Source: Pseudobutyrivibrio ruminis
GTDB taxonomy: Bacteria > Bacillota > Clostridia > Lachnospirales > Lachnospiraceae
Reading direction: 5' to 3'
Assembly: GCF_015057245.1 (NCBI RefSeq)
Contig: NZ_SVET01000003.1
Location: 170,677 to 234,676, forward strand
Length of the DNA stretch: 64,000 nt
Position 1 is the stretch's first letter; every line of letters begins with the position of its first letter. The notes beneath the pieces are model-generated. The model searched no databases, was not told the origin of the DNA, and saw only the letters and a list, made by a program, of their open reading frames with translations. Below, in pieces: positions 7,811 through 15,185 of this stretch. Both the position numbers and the translations under genes were made by a program.

Positions 7811-8248
7811 ATGAACGATTTCAGATATAAAATGGCACAGTTTTTTTCAGGCAGAACAGGCGTAGATGCACTTGGCAGAACAGTCACATGGATTGCTCTC
7901 ATTCTTATGTTTCTCACCATGATTACGGGTTCAAATATTTTATATCTGATAGCTATGGCTTGTCTCGTATATAGTATTTGGCGCATGCTTTCAAAGAACT
8001 ATCAGAAGCGTTATTACGAGAATCAAAAGTTCCTTGAAAAGACAGCAGGCATAAGAAGAAAGTTTTCCGGTTTTCCTTATAAAGCAAAAACATTCTTCTC
8101 TCGCACAAAGGCAAACTATGAGCAGCGTAAGGTATATGCAATTTTCAAATGTCCAAGCTGCAAGCAAAAGCTTCGTGCACCAAGAGGTAGAGGCAAAATA
8201 CAAGTAACATGTAGTAAGTGTCACGCTCAATTTATTAAAAGGGTATAG
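7811..8248 (+). CDS. Small membrane protein with a C-terminal zinc ribbon
   Basis: A 145-residue protein of unknown role. Residues 25-60 contain two hydrophobic segments (WIALILMFLTMIT and ILYLIAMACLVYSIW). A basic, Lys/Arg-rich linker follows, and the C-terminus has CPSCKQKLRAPRG and CSKCHA, a two-CxxC zinc ribbon near residues 115-140. The ribbon would face the cytoplasm if the positive-inside rule holds. It is followed within 14 bases by the DUF5685 gene and then by a J-domain gene, so the three look like one operon. A GAGGAGG site precedes the ATG. Confidence 0.85.
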   Translation: MNDFRYKMAQFFSGRTGVDALGRTVTWIALILMFLTMITGSNILYLIAMACLVYSIWRMLSKNYQKRYYENQKFLEKTAGIRRKFSGFPYKAKTFFSRTKANYEQRKVYAIFKCPSCKQKLRAPRGRGKIQVTCSKCHAQFIKRV

Positions 8249-8262
8249 ATAAGGTATCGATT

Positions 8263-9108
8263 TTGTTTGGATATATAAATGCTGATATAAAGCAGCTTTC
8301 AGAGGATGACAAAAAAATATATCAACAATTCTACTGTGGATTGTGTCATCAGCTTGGCAAGGAGGCCGGGTTCAAGGGACAACTCTTGCTCAACTACGAC
8401 CTTTGCTTTCTAGCAATACTTCTGCAAAGCCTGTATGAGCCTGATCTTAATAAAGACACTCATCGTTGTTTAATACATCCATTCAAGGTCAAAGACTTCT
8501 ATAATAGCGAAGCCATTCAGTATGCTGCTGATATGGATATTATTCTTTCATATCACAGTCTTATGGATAATTATAAAGATGACAATTCCAAGATTTCAAA
8601 GCTAGCAGCTGATAGTCTAAAAAAAGACTACAACCGCATAAAGGATAATTATCCAAAGCAAACTGCTGCTGTTGAAAAATATATAGCGCAGCTTTCAGCT
8701 GCAGAAAAAGCCCGCGAAACCAATATTGATAAGGTTTCCAGCTACACAGGCGAAATGCTTGGTACACTTATGAATTGGAAGGATGACGACTGGAGTTGTA
8801 CCCTTCACTGTATGGGCTTTCATATGGGCAAGTTCATCTATATCATTGATGCCTACGAGGATTTAAAGAAGGATGAAAAAAATGGCAACTACAACCCTCT
8901 TTCATTTATGAAAAAGGAGTCGCCAAAGGAATTCGAAACCTTCGTGAGAATCAATCTCACATCCCTCATGGCAGAATGTGCAAAATCCTTTGAACGATTG
9001 CCAATAGTGGAGAATGCAGATATTCTTAGAAACATTATCTACACAGGGGTATGGACCAAATACGAATACCTGCAGATAAAGAAAAACACTCCAAAGGAGA
9101 AACCATAA
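8263..9108 (+). CDS. DUF5685 family protein
   Basis: A 281-residue protein whose start (FGYINADIKQLSEDDKKIY, then FYCGLCHQLGK) matches what I recall of the DUF5685 family in Clostridia. It has Cys pairs near residues 25-30 (YCGLCHQ) and 62-70, and is otherwise mostly helical; no membrane segment is obvious. Function is unknown. It starts at TTG. The next gene begins immediately at its stop (TAAATG), and in this order, zinc-ribbon membrane protein, DUF5685 and J-domain, the products may work together in protein folding or membrane quality control. Confidence 0.75.
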   Translation: MFGYINADIKQLSEDDKKIYQQFYCGLCHQLGKEAGFKGQLLLNYDLCFLAILLQSLYEPDLNKDTHRCLIHPFKVKDFYNSEAIQYAADMDIILSYHSLMDNYKDDNSKISKLAADSLKKDYNRIKDNYPKQTAAVEKYIAQLSAAEKARETNIDKVSSYTGEMLGTLMNWKDDDWSCTLHCMGFHMGKFIYIIDAYEDLKKDEKNGNYNPLSFMKKESPKEFETFVRINLTSLMAECAKSFERLPIVENADILRNIIYTGVWTKYEYLQIKKNTPKEKP

Positions 9109-9732
9109 ATGCTCAATCCTTACAGCGTTTTAGGTGTCGAAAGAGGCGCCTCAGATGAGGAAATAAAAAAAGCATATAGAAATCTCAGCAGAAAATATCA
9201 TCCTGATGCCAACATTAACAATCCTAACAAGGCTCAGGCAGAAGAAAAGTTCAAAGAGATTCAGGCAGCATACAACCAGATAATGGATGAGCGCCAAAAC
9301 GGCAGCTACTCTAACAGCTACAGTGACAACTACTCTTACGGATATAACTCCTACGGTAATCAGGGCGCTGGCTCAGTAGAAATGCAGGCAGCTGCCAACT
9401 ATATCAACGCCAGACAGTTTGCCGCCGCAATGAATGTGCTTTACAGCATTCCTGACAGTGACCGAAATGGGCAGTGGTATTTCTTCGCATCAGTTGCATC
9501 TCAGGGTCTTGGCAATTTAAACGACGCCAGGGAATACATTTCCAGAGCTATCGCTCTAGAGCCAAGCAACTTTAGATATAGACAGTTTGAACAGAGCATC
9601 AATTTCAGTAGAAATTGGTACGAAAACAGAAGTGCCAACTACGGCTACTACAGACCATATTCCGGTGTAGCCAGATGGTGCATCAGCATGGCATTTCTAA
9701 ACTTATTATGCAACCTATGTTGCTTCTTTTAA
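9109..9732 (+). CDS. J-domain protein (DnaJ-like), helper of Hsp70
   Basis: A 207-residue protein. Residues 1-62 are a J domain with the essential His-Pro-Asp at 31-33, so it should stimulate a DnaK ATPase. A Tyr/Ser/Asn-rich linker (residues 64-90) and a helical TPR-like stretch (around QFAAAMNVLYSIP and NLNDAREYISRAIALEPSN) follow, and the C-terminus is hydrophobic with several cysteines (CISMAFLNLLCNLCCFF), likely a membrane or hydrophobic anchor. It has no zinc-finger or C-terminal substrate-binding domain of true DnaJ, so it is a specialised type III J-protein. It directly follows the DUF5685 stop. Confidence 0.88.
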   Translation: MLNPYSVLGVERGASDEEIKKAYRNLSRKYHPDANINNPNKAQAEEKFKEIQAAYNQIMDERQNGSYSNSYSDNYSYGYNSYGNQGAGSVEMQAAANYINARQFAAAMNVLYSIPDSDRNGQWYFFASVASQGLGNLNDAREYISRAIALEPSNFRYRQFEQSINFSRNWYENRSANYGYYRPYSGVARWCISMAFLNLLCNLCCFF

Positions 9733-9810
9733 TTAGTTAATTACTTGGTCATTCGGACCGTTCATATATTTTCTCCCTTCAAATGCATGTCGGTTGATGT
9801 GCAAAAGAAA

Positions 9811-9848
9811 AGAACCTTGGGCATCAGCCACCCAAAGGTTCTTTTTTC
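9811..9848. terminator. Bidirectional terminator between the J-domain gene and hypA
   Basis: AGAACCTTGGG and CCCAAAGGTTCT pair with one bulged A and a T6 tract on the right; A-rich DNA lies on the left. It ends the rightward J-domain transcript and the leftward hypA transcript. Confidence 0.85.
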
Positions 9849-10193
9849 TTAGTCAGCTATAACTTCTTTTAATATAACCTCGTTTCCTGTAACAAGATAA
9901 GTGTTGCCGCTACCACAATGTGGACATGTTTTGCCATAAGCAACTGTCTCGTACTCCTGTTTACAATCCTCGCAGAATGTCACTGCCTTAATAGTTTCGC
10001 AAGTAAGCTTGCTGCCATCAAGTCTTGGATACTTTTTAGCATTCCAAGCCCAGCAATCAATAAGATAGTCTGGAATAACTGTAGATACCTCACCAATCGA
10101 AAGAACTACTTCGCTGATGTGATCTGCATTATTCTCCTGAGCTACCTCTTCTACCTGTTTCGCCACATGAAACACAATACCTAATTCATGCAT
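9849..10193 (-). CDS. hypA: HypA nickel-insertion protein
   Basis: A 114-residue HypA-family protein. It starts MHELGIVFHV; the Met-His-Glu N-terminus is the family's nickel site. A zinc site follows near residues 73-95 with CEDC and CPHC. HypA delivers nickel to [NiFe] hydrogenases and, in some bacteria, urease. No hydrogenase or other hyp gene is in this window; hypA instead closes the leftward cluster that contains a CooC-type ATPase and 2-hydroxyacyl-CoA dehydratase-like subunits. A hairpin repeat fills the gap to the upstream oxidoreductase gene. Confidence 0.9.
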   Translation of the reverse strand: MHELGIVFHVAKQVEEVAQENNADHISEVVLSIGEVSTVIPDYLIDCWAWNAKKYPRLDGSKLTCETIKAVTFCEDCKQEYETVAYGKTCPHCGSGNTYLVTGNEVILKEVIAD

Positions 10194-10221
10194 TACTTAT
10201 ACTTCCTCTCTAATATACCCC

Positions 10222-10307
10222 GGCAGTTACAGCTACAAGCCTGAGAGTCACTCCGTTCAGCATAAAAAGCTTCACTTGAGTGACCTCAGAGCTTGATGCC
10301 TACTGCC
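10222..10307. repeat. Long hairpin repeat, copy A
   Basis: The outer arms GGCAGT and ACTGCC, the middle arms CAAGC-CTGAG and CTCAG-GCTTG, and the inner arms GTCACT and AGTGAC form one long hairpin with internal loops. It fills the gap between the 960-residue oxidoreductase gene and hypA. Related copies lie at 13239, 17947 and 39092, with a shorter relative at 20505. Confidence 0.8.
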
Positions 10308-10325
10308 TCATATAAAGCTTAAAGA

Positions 10326-13208
10326 CTACTTATTTGCCTTCTTATAAGCCTTGTGATCACGCTCCGCTTGCTTTTCTGCTTCACTCTTGCGAGAGAATGC
10401 AATTTTAGCGGCACGTTTTACTGCATAAGCACCGATATGCTTGAACTTATCCTCAGACTTAACCATGTGTGTGCACTCTGGATGAGTTCTGTGAAGGGTG
10501 ATAGCGTCGAATGCACACTTTGTTGTGCAGACACCACATCCGATACACTTATTCTCATCAACAACTGATGCACCACACTTTAAGCAGCGGCTAGCCTCAG
10601 CCTTTACCTGCTCTTCTGTAAGTGTAAGGTGAGCATCACGGAATGAATGCTTCATATCAATGCTTGTATCTATAGCTGGCTCATTTCTGCCCGCTGTGTC
10701 ATATTCTTCCACAAGAATGTTGTCTTTGTCAAGCTCAATAAAGTCACGACGATTCTTACCGATTGTCATAGAGCATCCTGGCTGTACGAATCTGTGAAGA
10801 GAATCTGCTGCACACTTACCAGCTTCGATAGCGTCGATAGCAAACTTAGGACCAGAATATACATCACCACCAACAAAGATGTCTGGCTGTGCTGTCTGGT
10901 ATGTAAGTTTGTCCGCTACTGGATAATTACCGTGCCAGAATTCTACCTTTTCTTTTCCATCACCAAGGAGTCCGCCCCACTCGATGCCCTGACCAATAGC
11001 AAAGATGATGTGCTTGCACTCTACTGTCATTGTGTCATTCTCATCGTACTGTGGATTGAACTTGTGCTCTGCATCAAATACAGATGTACACTTCTTGAAT
11101 ACGATGCCAGATACATTGCCCTCAGCATCCTTGAGAACTTCCTTTGGACCCCAACCATTGTTGATTACGATATCTTCTTCAAGTGTCTCTGTTATTTCTG
11201 AGTTGTTTGCAGGCATCTCATCACGCTGCTCTAAGCAGAACATCTGTGGGTTGCCAGCGCCAAATCTAGCAGCTGTACGTACGCAGTCGATAGCTACGTT
11301 ACCACCACCGACAACTACTACGTTACCATCCATCTTCTGGCTCTGGTCTTCAAGTGCCTTGTGAAGGAATGTAACAGCAATATCAATACCATCCTTAGCA
11401 TCTGTTCCTGGGATTGGTGGAATCTTTCCTCCCTGGCATCCGATTGCTACGTAGAATGCCTTGTAGCCTTGAGCACGCAACTCATCAAGAGTGATGTCCT
11501 TACCAACTTCTACATTACACTTAATCTCAACGCCGAGCTGACGAATAACATCGATTTCAGCTTCAACTACATCCTTCTCAAGCTTCCATGTTGGAATACC
11601 CCATGTGAGCATACCACCTGGACGGCTGTTCTTTTCAAATACTGTTGGCTTGTAACCCTTTGTTGCAAGATAGTAAGCACATGAAAGACCTGCAGGGCCT
11701 GAACCGATGATTGCAATCTTGTCATCCCACTGTGTTAAACGGTTTGAAGGGATGTCGATTGGTGGAATATATCTTGTCTCAGCGTGAAGATCGCGCTCAG
11801 CAATAAACTTCTTGATATCATCGATAGCAACTGGTGCATCGATAGTGCCACGTGTACAAGCAGCCTCACATCTCTTGTTACATACACGGCCGCAGATAGC
11901 TGGGAATGGGTTGTCCTTTTTGATGAGTGCAAGAGCGTCATCATAACGACCATTCTTTGCCATGTTTACATAACCCTGAACAGATACGTGGGCAGGACAA
12001 GCAACCTTACATGGAGCTGTACCTGTGTCATAGCAGTTCTTTCTATTGTCATCGCGATAGTTTTCGTTGTATTTATCCTTGCCCCAGTGAACTCTGTCTG
12101 GAAGAACTACCTTTGGATATTCAACCTCGCTACCATCCTTCTTGCAGAGCTTCTGGCCAAGCTTAACAGCACCTGCTGGGCAATACTCAACACACTTACC
12201 ACAAGCCACACACTTCTCAGCTTCAACGTGAGCTGTGTATGCTGAACGTGACATATTAGGTGTGTTGAAAAGCTGTGATGTACGAAGAGCATTACAGATA
12301 TTTACATTACAATTGCAAAGACCAAAAATCTTGTTCTCACCATCGATATTTGTAATCTGATGAACGAAGCCAAGTGTCTCAGCACGCTCAACGATGCGCA
12401 TAGCCTCTTCGTATGTGATATCGTGGCCCTTGCCTGTCTCACGGCAGTAGTCAGCGAAATCACCAAGACCGATACACCAGTTCATCTCGTCATCACCGCA
12501 ACCTTCTTCAAGGCAAGCACGTGATACACGGCATGAGCACTGGCCTACACCAATATGTCCTTCATATTTTTTGAGCCAATATGAAATCTGCTCAAGGTCT
12601 ACCTTTTCGTTTTCGAACTCAATGGCCTTCTCAACAGGAATTACGTGCATACCTACACCAGCGCCTCCTGGTGGGATGAGGTGTGTCAAACCATCAAGTG
12701 GAATGTATGTCATTCTCTCGAAGAATGATGCAACAGCTGGATGCTGCTTAATTCTATTGTTTGAACGCTCACCTGGAACTGACTCTTCCATGTTGAAAAG
12801 CTCTGCAGAACCTGGAACGAAGATAGGAAGCACATATCTTCTCTCAGACTGTGGAGCTGTACGTCCATTATGATCATAGTGATTTCCATAATCGTACTCT
12901 AAAAGTCCGATGTATGACATATCATCAAGTAACTTCTGGAAAGCTTCTTTATCCTTTGCCTTCTCAGGATTCATTTTGCAGAGATCCTCAAATGTGTAGT
13001 GATGACGAACCTTCATTGTAAGGCCAACCTCAGCCATCTCCTCTGTTACGATTTCTGCAAGACCCCAGTACTCTGGGTCCTCTACCTTAACGCCAAACAT
13101 CTTGTGTGGCATAACATCTGTTATTTTTCTTCCAAGCTCGATAATCTTCTTGCTTGGCTCCTTATCATGCATGTGTGGTGGCATGATTACTTTGCTCATT
13201 TCTGGCAT
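10326..13208 (-). CDS. Iron-sulfur flavoprotein oxidoreductase (GltD-like, 960 aa)
   Basis: A large fusion. The N-terminal third (1-310) is a cysteine-rich region (GQCSCRVSRACLEEGC, GLCNCNVNICNA) that I do not recognise. A ferredoxin motif CVACGKCVEYC follows near 330, then the four-Cys Fe-S domain of the GltD/dihydropyrimidine dehydrogenase family (around 395-480; CGRVCNKRCEAACTRG). An FAD site (IIGSGPAGLSCAYYLA) is near 500 and an NAD(P)H site (VVVVGGGNVAIDCVRTA) near 645. Two more cysteine clusters end the protein, including CIGCGVCTTKC. It would pass electrons from NAD(P)H through flavin to Fe-S acceptors. In this cluster it is a likely electron donor for the activase and dehydratase-like subunits. 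Confidence 0.85.
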   Translation of the reverse strand: MPEMSKVIMPPHMHDKEPSKKIIELGRKITDVMPHKMFGVKVEDPEYWGLAEIVTEEMAEVGLTMKVRHHYTFEDLCKMNPEKAKDKEAFQKLLDDMSYIGLLEYDYGNHYDHNGRTAPQSERRYVLPIFVPGSAELFNMEESVPGERSNNRIKQHPAVASFFERMTYIPLDGLTHLIPPGGAGVGMHVIPVEKAIEFENEKVDLEQISYWLKKYEGHIGVGQCSCRVSRACLEEGCGDDEMNWCIGLGDFADYCRETGKGHDITYEEAMRIVERAETLGFVHQITNIDGENKIFGLCNCNVNICNALRTSQLFNTPNMSRSAYTAHVEAEKCVACGKCVEYCPAGAVKLGQKLCKKDGSEVEYPKVVLPDRVHWGKDKYNENYRDDNRKNCYDTGTAPCKVACPAHVSVQGYVNMAKNGRYDDALALIKKDNPFPAICGRVCNKRCEAACTRGTIDAPVAIDDIKKFIAERDLHAETRYIPPIDIPSNRLTQWDDKIAIIGSGPAGLSCAYYLATKGYKPTVFEKNSRPGGMLTWGIPTWKLEKDVVEAEIDVIRQLGVEIKCNVEVGKDITLDELRAQGYKAFYVAIGCQGGKIPPIPGTDAKDGIDIAVTFLHKALEDQSQKMDGNVVVVGGGNVAIDCVRTAARFGAGNPQMFCLEQRDEMPANNSEITETLEEDIVINNGWGPKEVLKDAEGNVSGIVFKKCTSVFDAEHKFNPQYDENDTMTVECKHIIFAIGQGIEWGGLLGDGKEKVEFWHGNYPVADKLTYQTAQPDIFVGGDVYSGPKFAIDAIEAGKCAADSLHRFVQPGCSMTIGKNRRDFIELDKDNILVEEYDTAGRNEPAIDTSIDMKHSFRDAHLTLTEEQVKAEASRCLKCGASVVDENKCIGCGVCTTKCAFDAITLHRTHPECTHMVKSEDKFKHIGAYAVKRAAKIAFSRKSEAEKQAERDHKAYKKANK

Positions 13209-13238
13209 ATCCTATACTCCCTTTCTTAACTATAATCC

Positions 13239-13321
13239 GGCAGTTACGATTACAAGCCTTAGTGTTTCTTCATTCGACTACATGTCTCATTCAGAAACCT
13301 AAGAGCTTGTTATCTACTGCC
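13239..13321. repeat. Long hairpin repeat, copy B
   Basis: Outer arms GGCAGT and ACTGCC; middle arms CAAGC-CTTAG and CTAAG-GCTTG; inner arms GTTTCT and AGAAAC. Compared with copy A, the CTGAG/CTCAG pair has become CTTAG/CTAAG with pairing kept. It fills the gap between the ACS-like gene and the oxidoreductase gene. Confidence 0.8.
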
Positions 13322-13333
13322 TCACTTAAATGT

Positions 13334-14044
13334 TTAATGAACTGAGAAATGGAGCTCACGAAGGCCTTCGACTTCATCGCAGACCTTCTGCAATGAGCAG
13401 CTTCCGCAGTCCATCATTACATTCTTGAAGATATGATCTATTGCGCCAGTGATATCTTCAAGATGTTTTGCCTGCCCAGCTAATGACTTGTAGTCGAAGG
13501 CTGGGTCAGTTATAAATATGAGCTTTACAGCTTCAATATTTTTGTTTTCATGATAGGTATCCAAGAATAGCTTTCCAACCTTGGCGAAATCTAAACTCTC
13601 ATTAAGAGCTTCCTTGCCAACTCGTACCGGCTCTCTGTTGTTTGATGCAGAGATGCGGGTCATGTATCCCTTTGGATTAATGTGATACCTAACGTATTCT
13701 ATTTTTCTAATTGCATTATAAAGTGCATTGCCATCCCCAAGACTTTCCTCAGCCACCTTCACAATGGCTATTCTTGCATATGGCGTGTCATTTTTGATTT
13801 CGTTTAAATCTGGTCCAATAAGTAAGACCTCATCCCCATTTACGAATTCGTTGTTACAGGTCACAGCCATGGCTGATACTGCAGGATGAGTGCCGCCTCC
13901 TAACTCATAAGCCATATCGGCTCTAAGAATGAGATTATGGTCTCCCACATCAGTCCAATTCGCATTTGCGATATCAAGACTCTTGGCCTTAGAAAAATCT
14001 AATCCGGCAAGCAGCTCTTTAATGCTTTCATCATATAGCTTCAT
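13334..14044 (-). CDS. Short protein resembling the middle domain of acetyl-CoA synthase
   Basis: A 236-residue protein that resembles, from memory, the central domain of the CO dehydrogenase/acetyl-CoA synthase beta subunit (AcsB/CdhC): RADMAYELGGGTHPAV followed by VLLIGPDLNEI parallels DMYVEMGGNRTPAF and GPDIDQI. The C-terminus carries CGSCSLQKVC (Cys 213, 216, 222), like the start of the A-cluster cubane site. The rest of the A-cluster domain, including the Cys-Gly-Cys nickel site, is absent, so it cannot be a complete acetyl-CoA synthase. Its start overlaps the stop of the 52-residue gene (TAATG), implying coupled translation. Function is unknown; a scaffold, metal carrier or electron-transfer role is conceivable. 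Confidence 0.65.
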   Translation of the reverse strand: MKLYDESIKELLAGLDFSKAKSLDIANANWTDVGDHNLILRADMAYELGGGTHPAVSAMAVTCNNEFVNGDEVLLIGPDLNEIKNDTPYARIAIVKVAEESLGDGNALYNAIRKIEYVRYHINPKGYMTRISASNNREPVRVGKEALNESLDFAKVGKLFLDTYHENKNIEAVKLIFITDPAFDYKSLAGQAKHLEDITGAIDHIFKNVMMDCGSCSLQKVCDEVEGLRELHFSVH

Positions 14045-14202
14045 TAAATCTTTCTATCTTTCTTAATCTTATCGTAATGCTTTGCAAGCAGCGGTTGTAA
14101 TGCGCTTGTGAGCTTCATATCTAGGTTGAAGAAATAAACAATCATAGATAAAATCCAAAGGCATATCAACACTATTGCGATAATTCCTAATATTTTCAAC
14201 AT
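14044..14202 (-). CDS. 52-residue single-pass membrane protein
   Basis: A short frame missed by length cut-offs: it begins MLKILGIIAIVLICLWILSM and ends KKDRKI. Residues 3-26 form one strongly hydrophobic helix and the rest is a basic tail with an LQPLLAKHYDKIKK stretch. The ATG overlaps the activase stop (TAATG), and its own stop overlaps the start of the ACS-like gene (TAATG); AAAGGAAAT precedes the start. Such tight coupling on both sides strongly suggests a translated gene. It may anchor the neighbouring soluble proteins to the membrane. I recognise no family. Confidence 0.8.
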   Translation of the reverse strand: MLKILGIIAIVLICLWILSMIVYFFNLDMKLTSALQPLLAKHYDKIKKDRKI

Positions 14203-14993
14203 TATCTATTTCCTTTCTGTCTAGCAAACTCTGCTGCACCAAGTGCACCCATAAGCTGTGGATCAATTGGAAGGTCGATAACCTTGAGCTTAAGAACCTG
14301 CTCGATGGCAGCCTTAAGTCCTGCATTCTTTGCGCATCCACCTGTAAGTGTAATCTTATCTGTAGCACCAGCCTTCTTAGACATTACAAAGCATCGCTTT
14401 GCAACTGAAAGCTCAATACCTGCTGCAATCTCGTCCATTGGCTTTCCTTCACCAACAAGTGAGATAACCTCTGACTCCGCAAATACGGTACACTGTGCTG
14501 TAATTGGAATGACATTTTTTGCCTTGAGGGAAAGATTTGAAAACTCATCCAAATCCATCTCAAATGCTCTAGCCATAGCCTCAAAGAAACGACCTGTTCC
14601 TGCTGCACACTTGTCATTCATTGCAAAATTAAGAACTGTACCATCAGTATCAACTGCAATTCCCTTTACGTCCTGACCACCAATATCAATAATAGCCTTT
14701 ACTGTTGGGTCAGCCACATGAACACCCATGGCATGGCAGCTAATCTCTGAGATATTCTCATCAGCAAAAGGAACCTTGTTACGGCCATATCCTGTACCTA
14801 CAAGATAAGTCAAATCCTCTGCACTATTTAAATCTGGCACCTGTGCCACTGCCTGATTAAGGGCATCCTGACAAGATAGCACTGCATTTATACGACTCTT
14901 AAGAGTGACGTCCGCCACCATCTTTCCATTCTCATCTATAATCACACACTTTGTGTATGTAGAACCAGAATCACATCCACCAAAATATTTCAT
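14202..14993 (-). CDS. Activase of the 2-hydroxyacyl-CoA dehydratase / benzoyl-CoA reductase type
   Basis: A 263-residue ASKHA-fold ATPase of the HgdC/BcrA group. It has the phosphate loop GGCDSGSTYTK at residues 5-15, IDIGGQDVKG near 102-111, NDKCAAGTGRF with Cys129, and AQCTVFAESE with Cys168. These two cysteines are the ligands for the [4Fe-4S] cluster shared by the homodimer. Such activases couple ATP hydrolysis to injection of a very low-potential electron into the dehydratase or reductase partner, here presumably the two subunits encoded upstream. The length is normal. It is followed with overlap by the 52-residue gene. Confidence 0.93.
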   Translation of the reverse strand: MKYFGGCDSGSTYTKCVIIDENGKMVADVTLKSRINAVLSCQDALNQAVAQVPDLNSAEDLTYLVGTGYGRNKVPFADENISEISCHAMGVHVADPTVKAIIDIGGQDVKGIAVDTDGTVLNFAMNDKCAAGTGRFFEAMARAFEMDLDEFSNLSLKAKNVIPITAQCTVFAESEVISLVGEGKPMDEIAAGIELSVAKRCFVMSKKAGATDKITLTGGCAKNAGLKAAIEQVLKLKVIDLPIDPQLMGALGAAEFARQKGNR

Positions 14994-15012
14994 CTTTCTA
15001 TTCTCCTAGTCC

Positions 15013-15162
15013 GCACTTCAATTCAGCCTATATATCTTGCAATTCACCACGCTTTCGCTCTTATTCGCTCATTGCCCTACATAAGATGCTGCTTACGCAC
15101 CATCTAAGTAGGGATGGCTCATCAAGGGTTCATTTACAAGACACATAGTCTGAATTAGTGCT
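15013..15162. repeat. Large structured intergenic element (F) before the activase gene
   Basis: The 192-bp gap holds nested complementary segments: GCACT plus AATTCAG at 15013-15026 pair with CTGAATT plus AGTGC at 15150-15162; a small TCTTG/CAAGA helix lies inside (on the minus strand); and CCCTAC-TAAGATG pairs with CATCT-GTAGGG around 15074-15112. It fills almost all the space between the large dehydratase-like subunit and the activase, like the hairpin repeats elsewhere in this cluster, but its sequence is different. It could be an RNA regulatory or processing element. Confidence 0.55.
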
Positions 15163-15185
15163 CCTCAAATTAATAAACAAAAGTT

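Noticed and set aside
11735..12292. Open frames inside large genes on either strand (for example near 11.7-12.3 kb and 5.3-5.9 kb)
   Set aside because: They lie inside well-supported genes, have no ribosome sites and show low-complexity or leucine/serine-rich composition typical of frame shadows.
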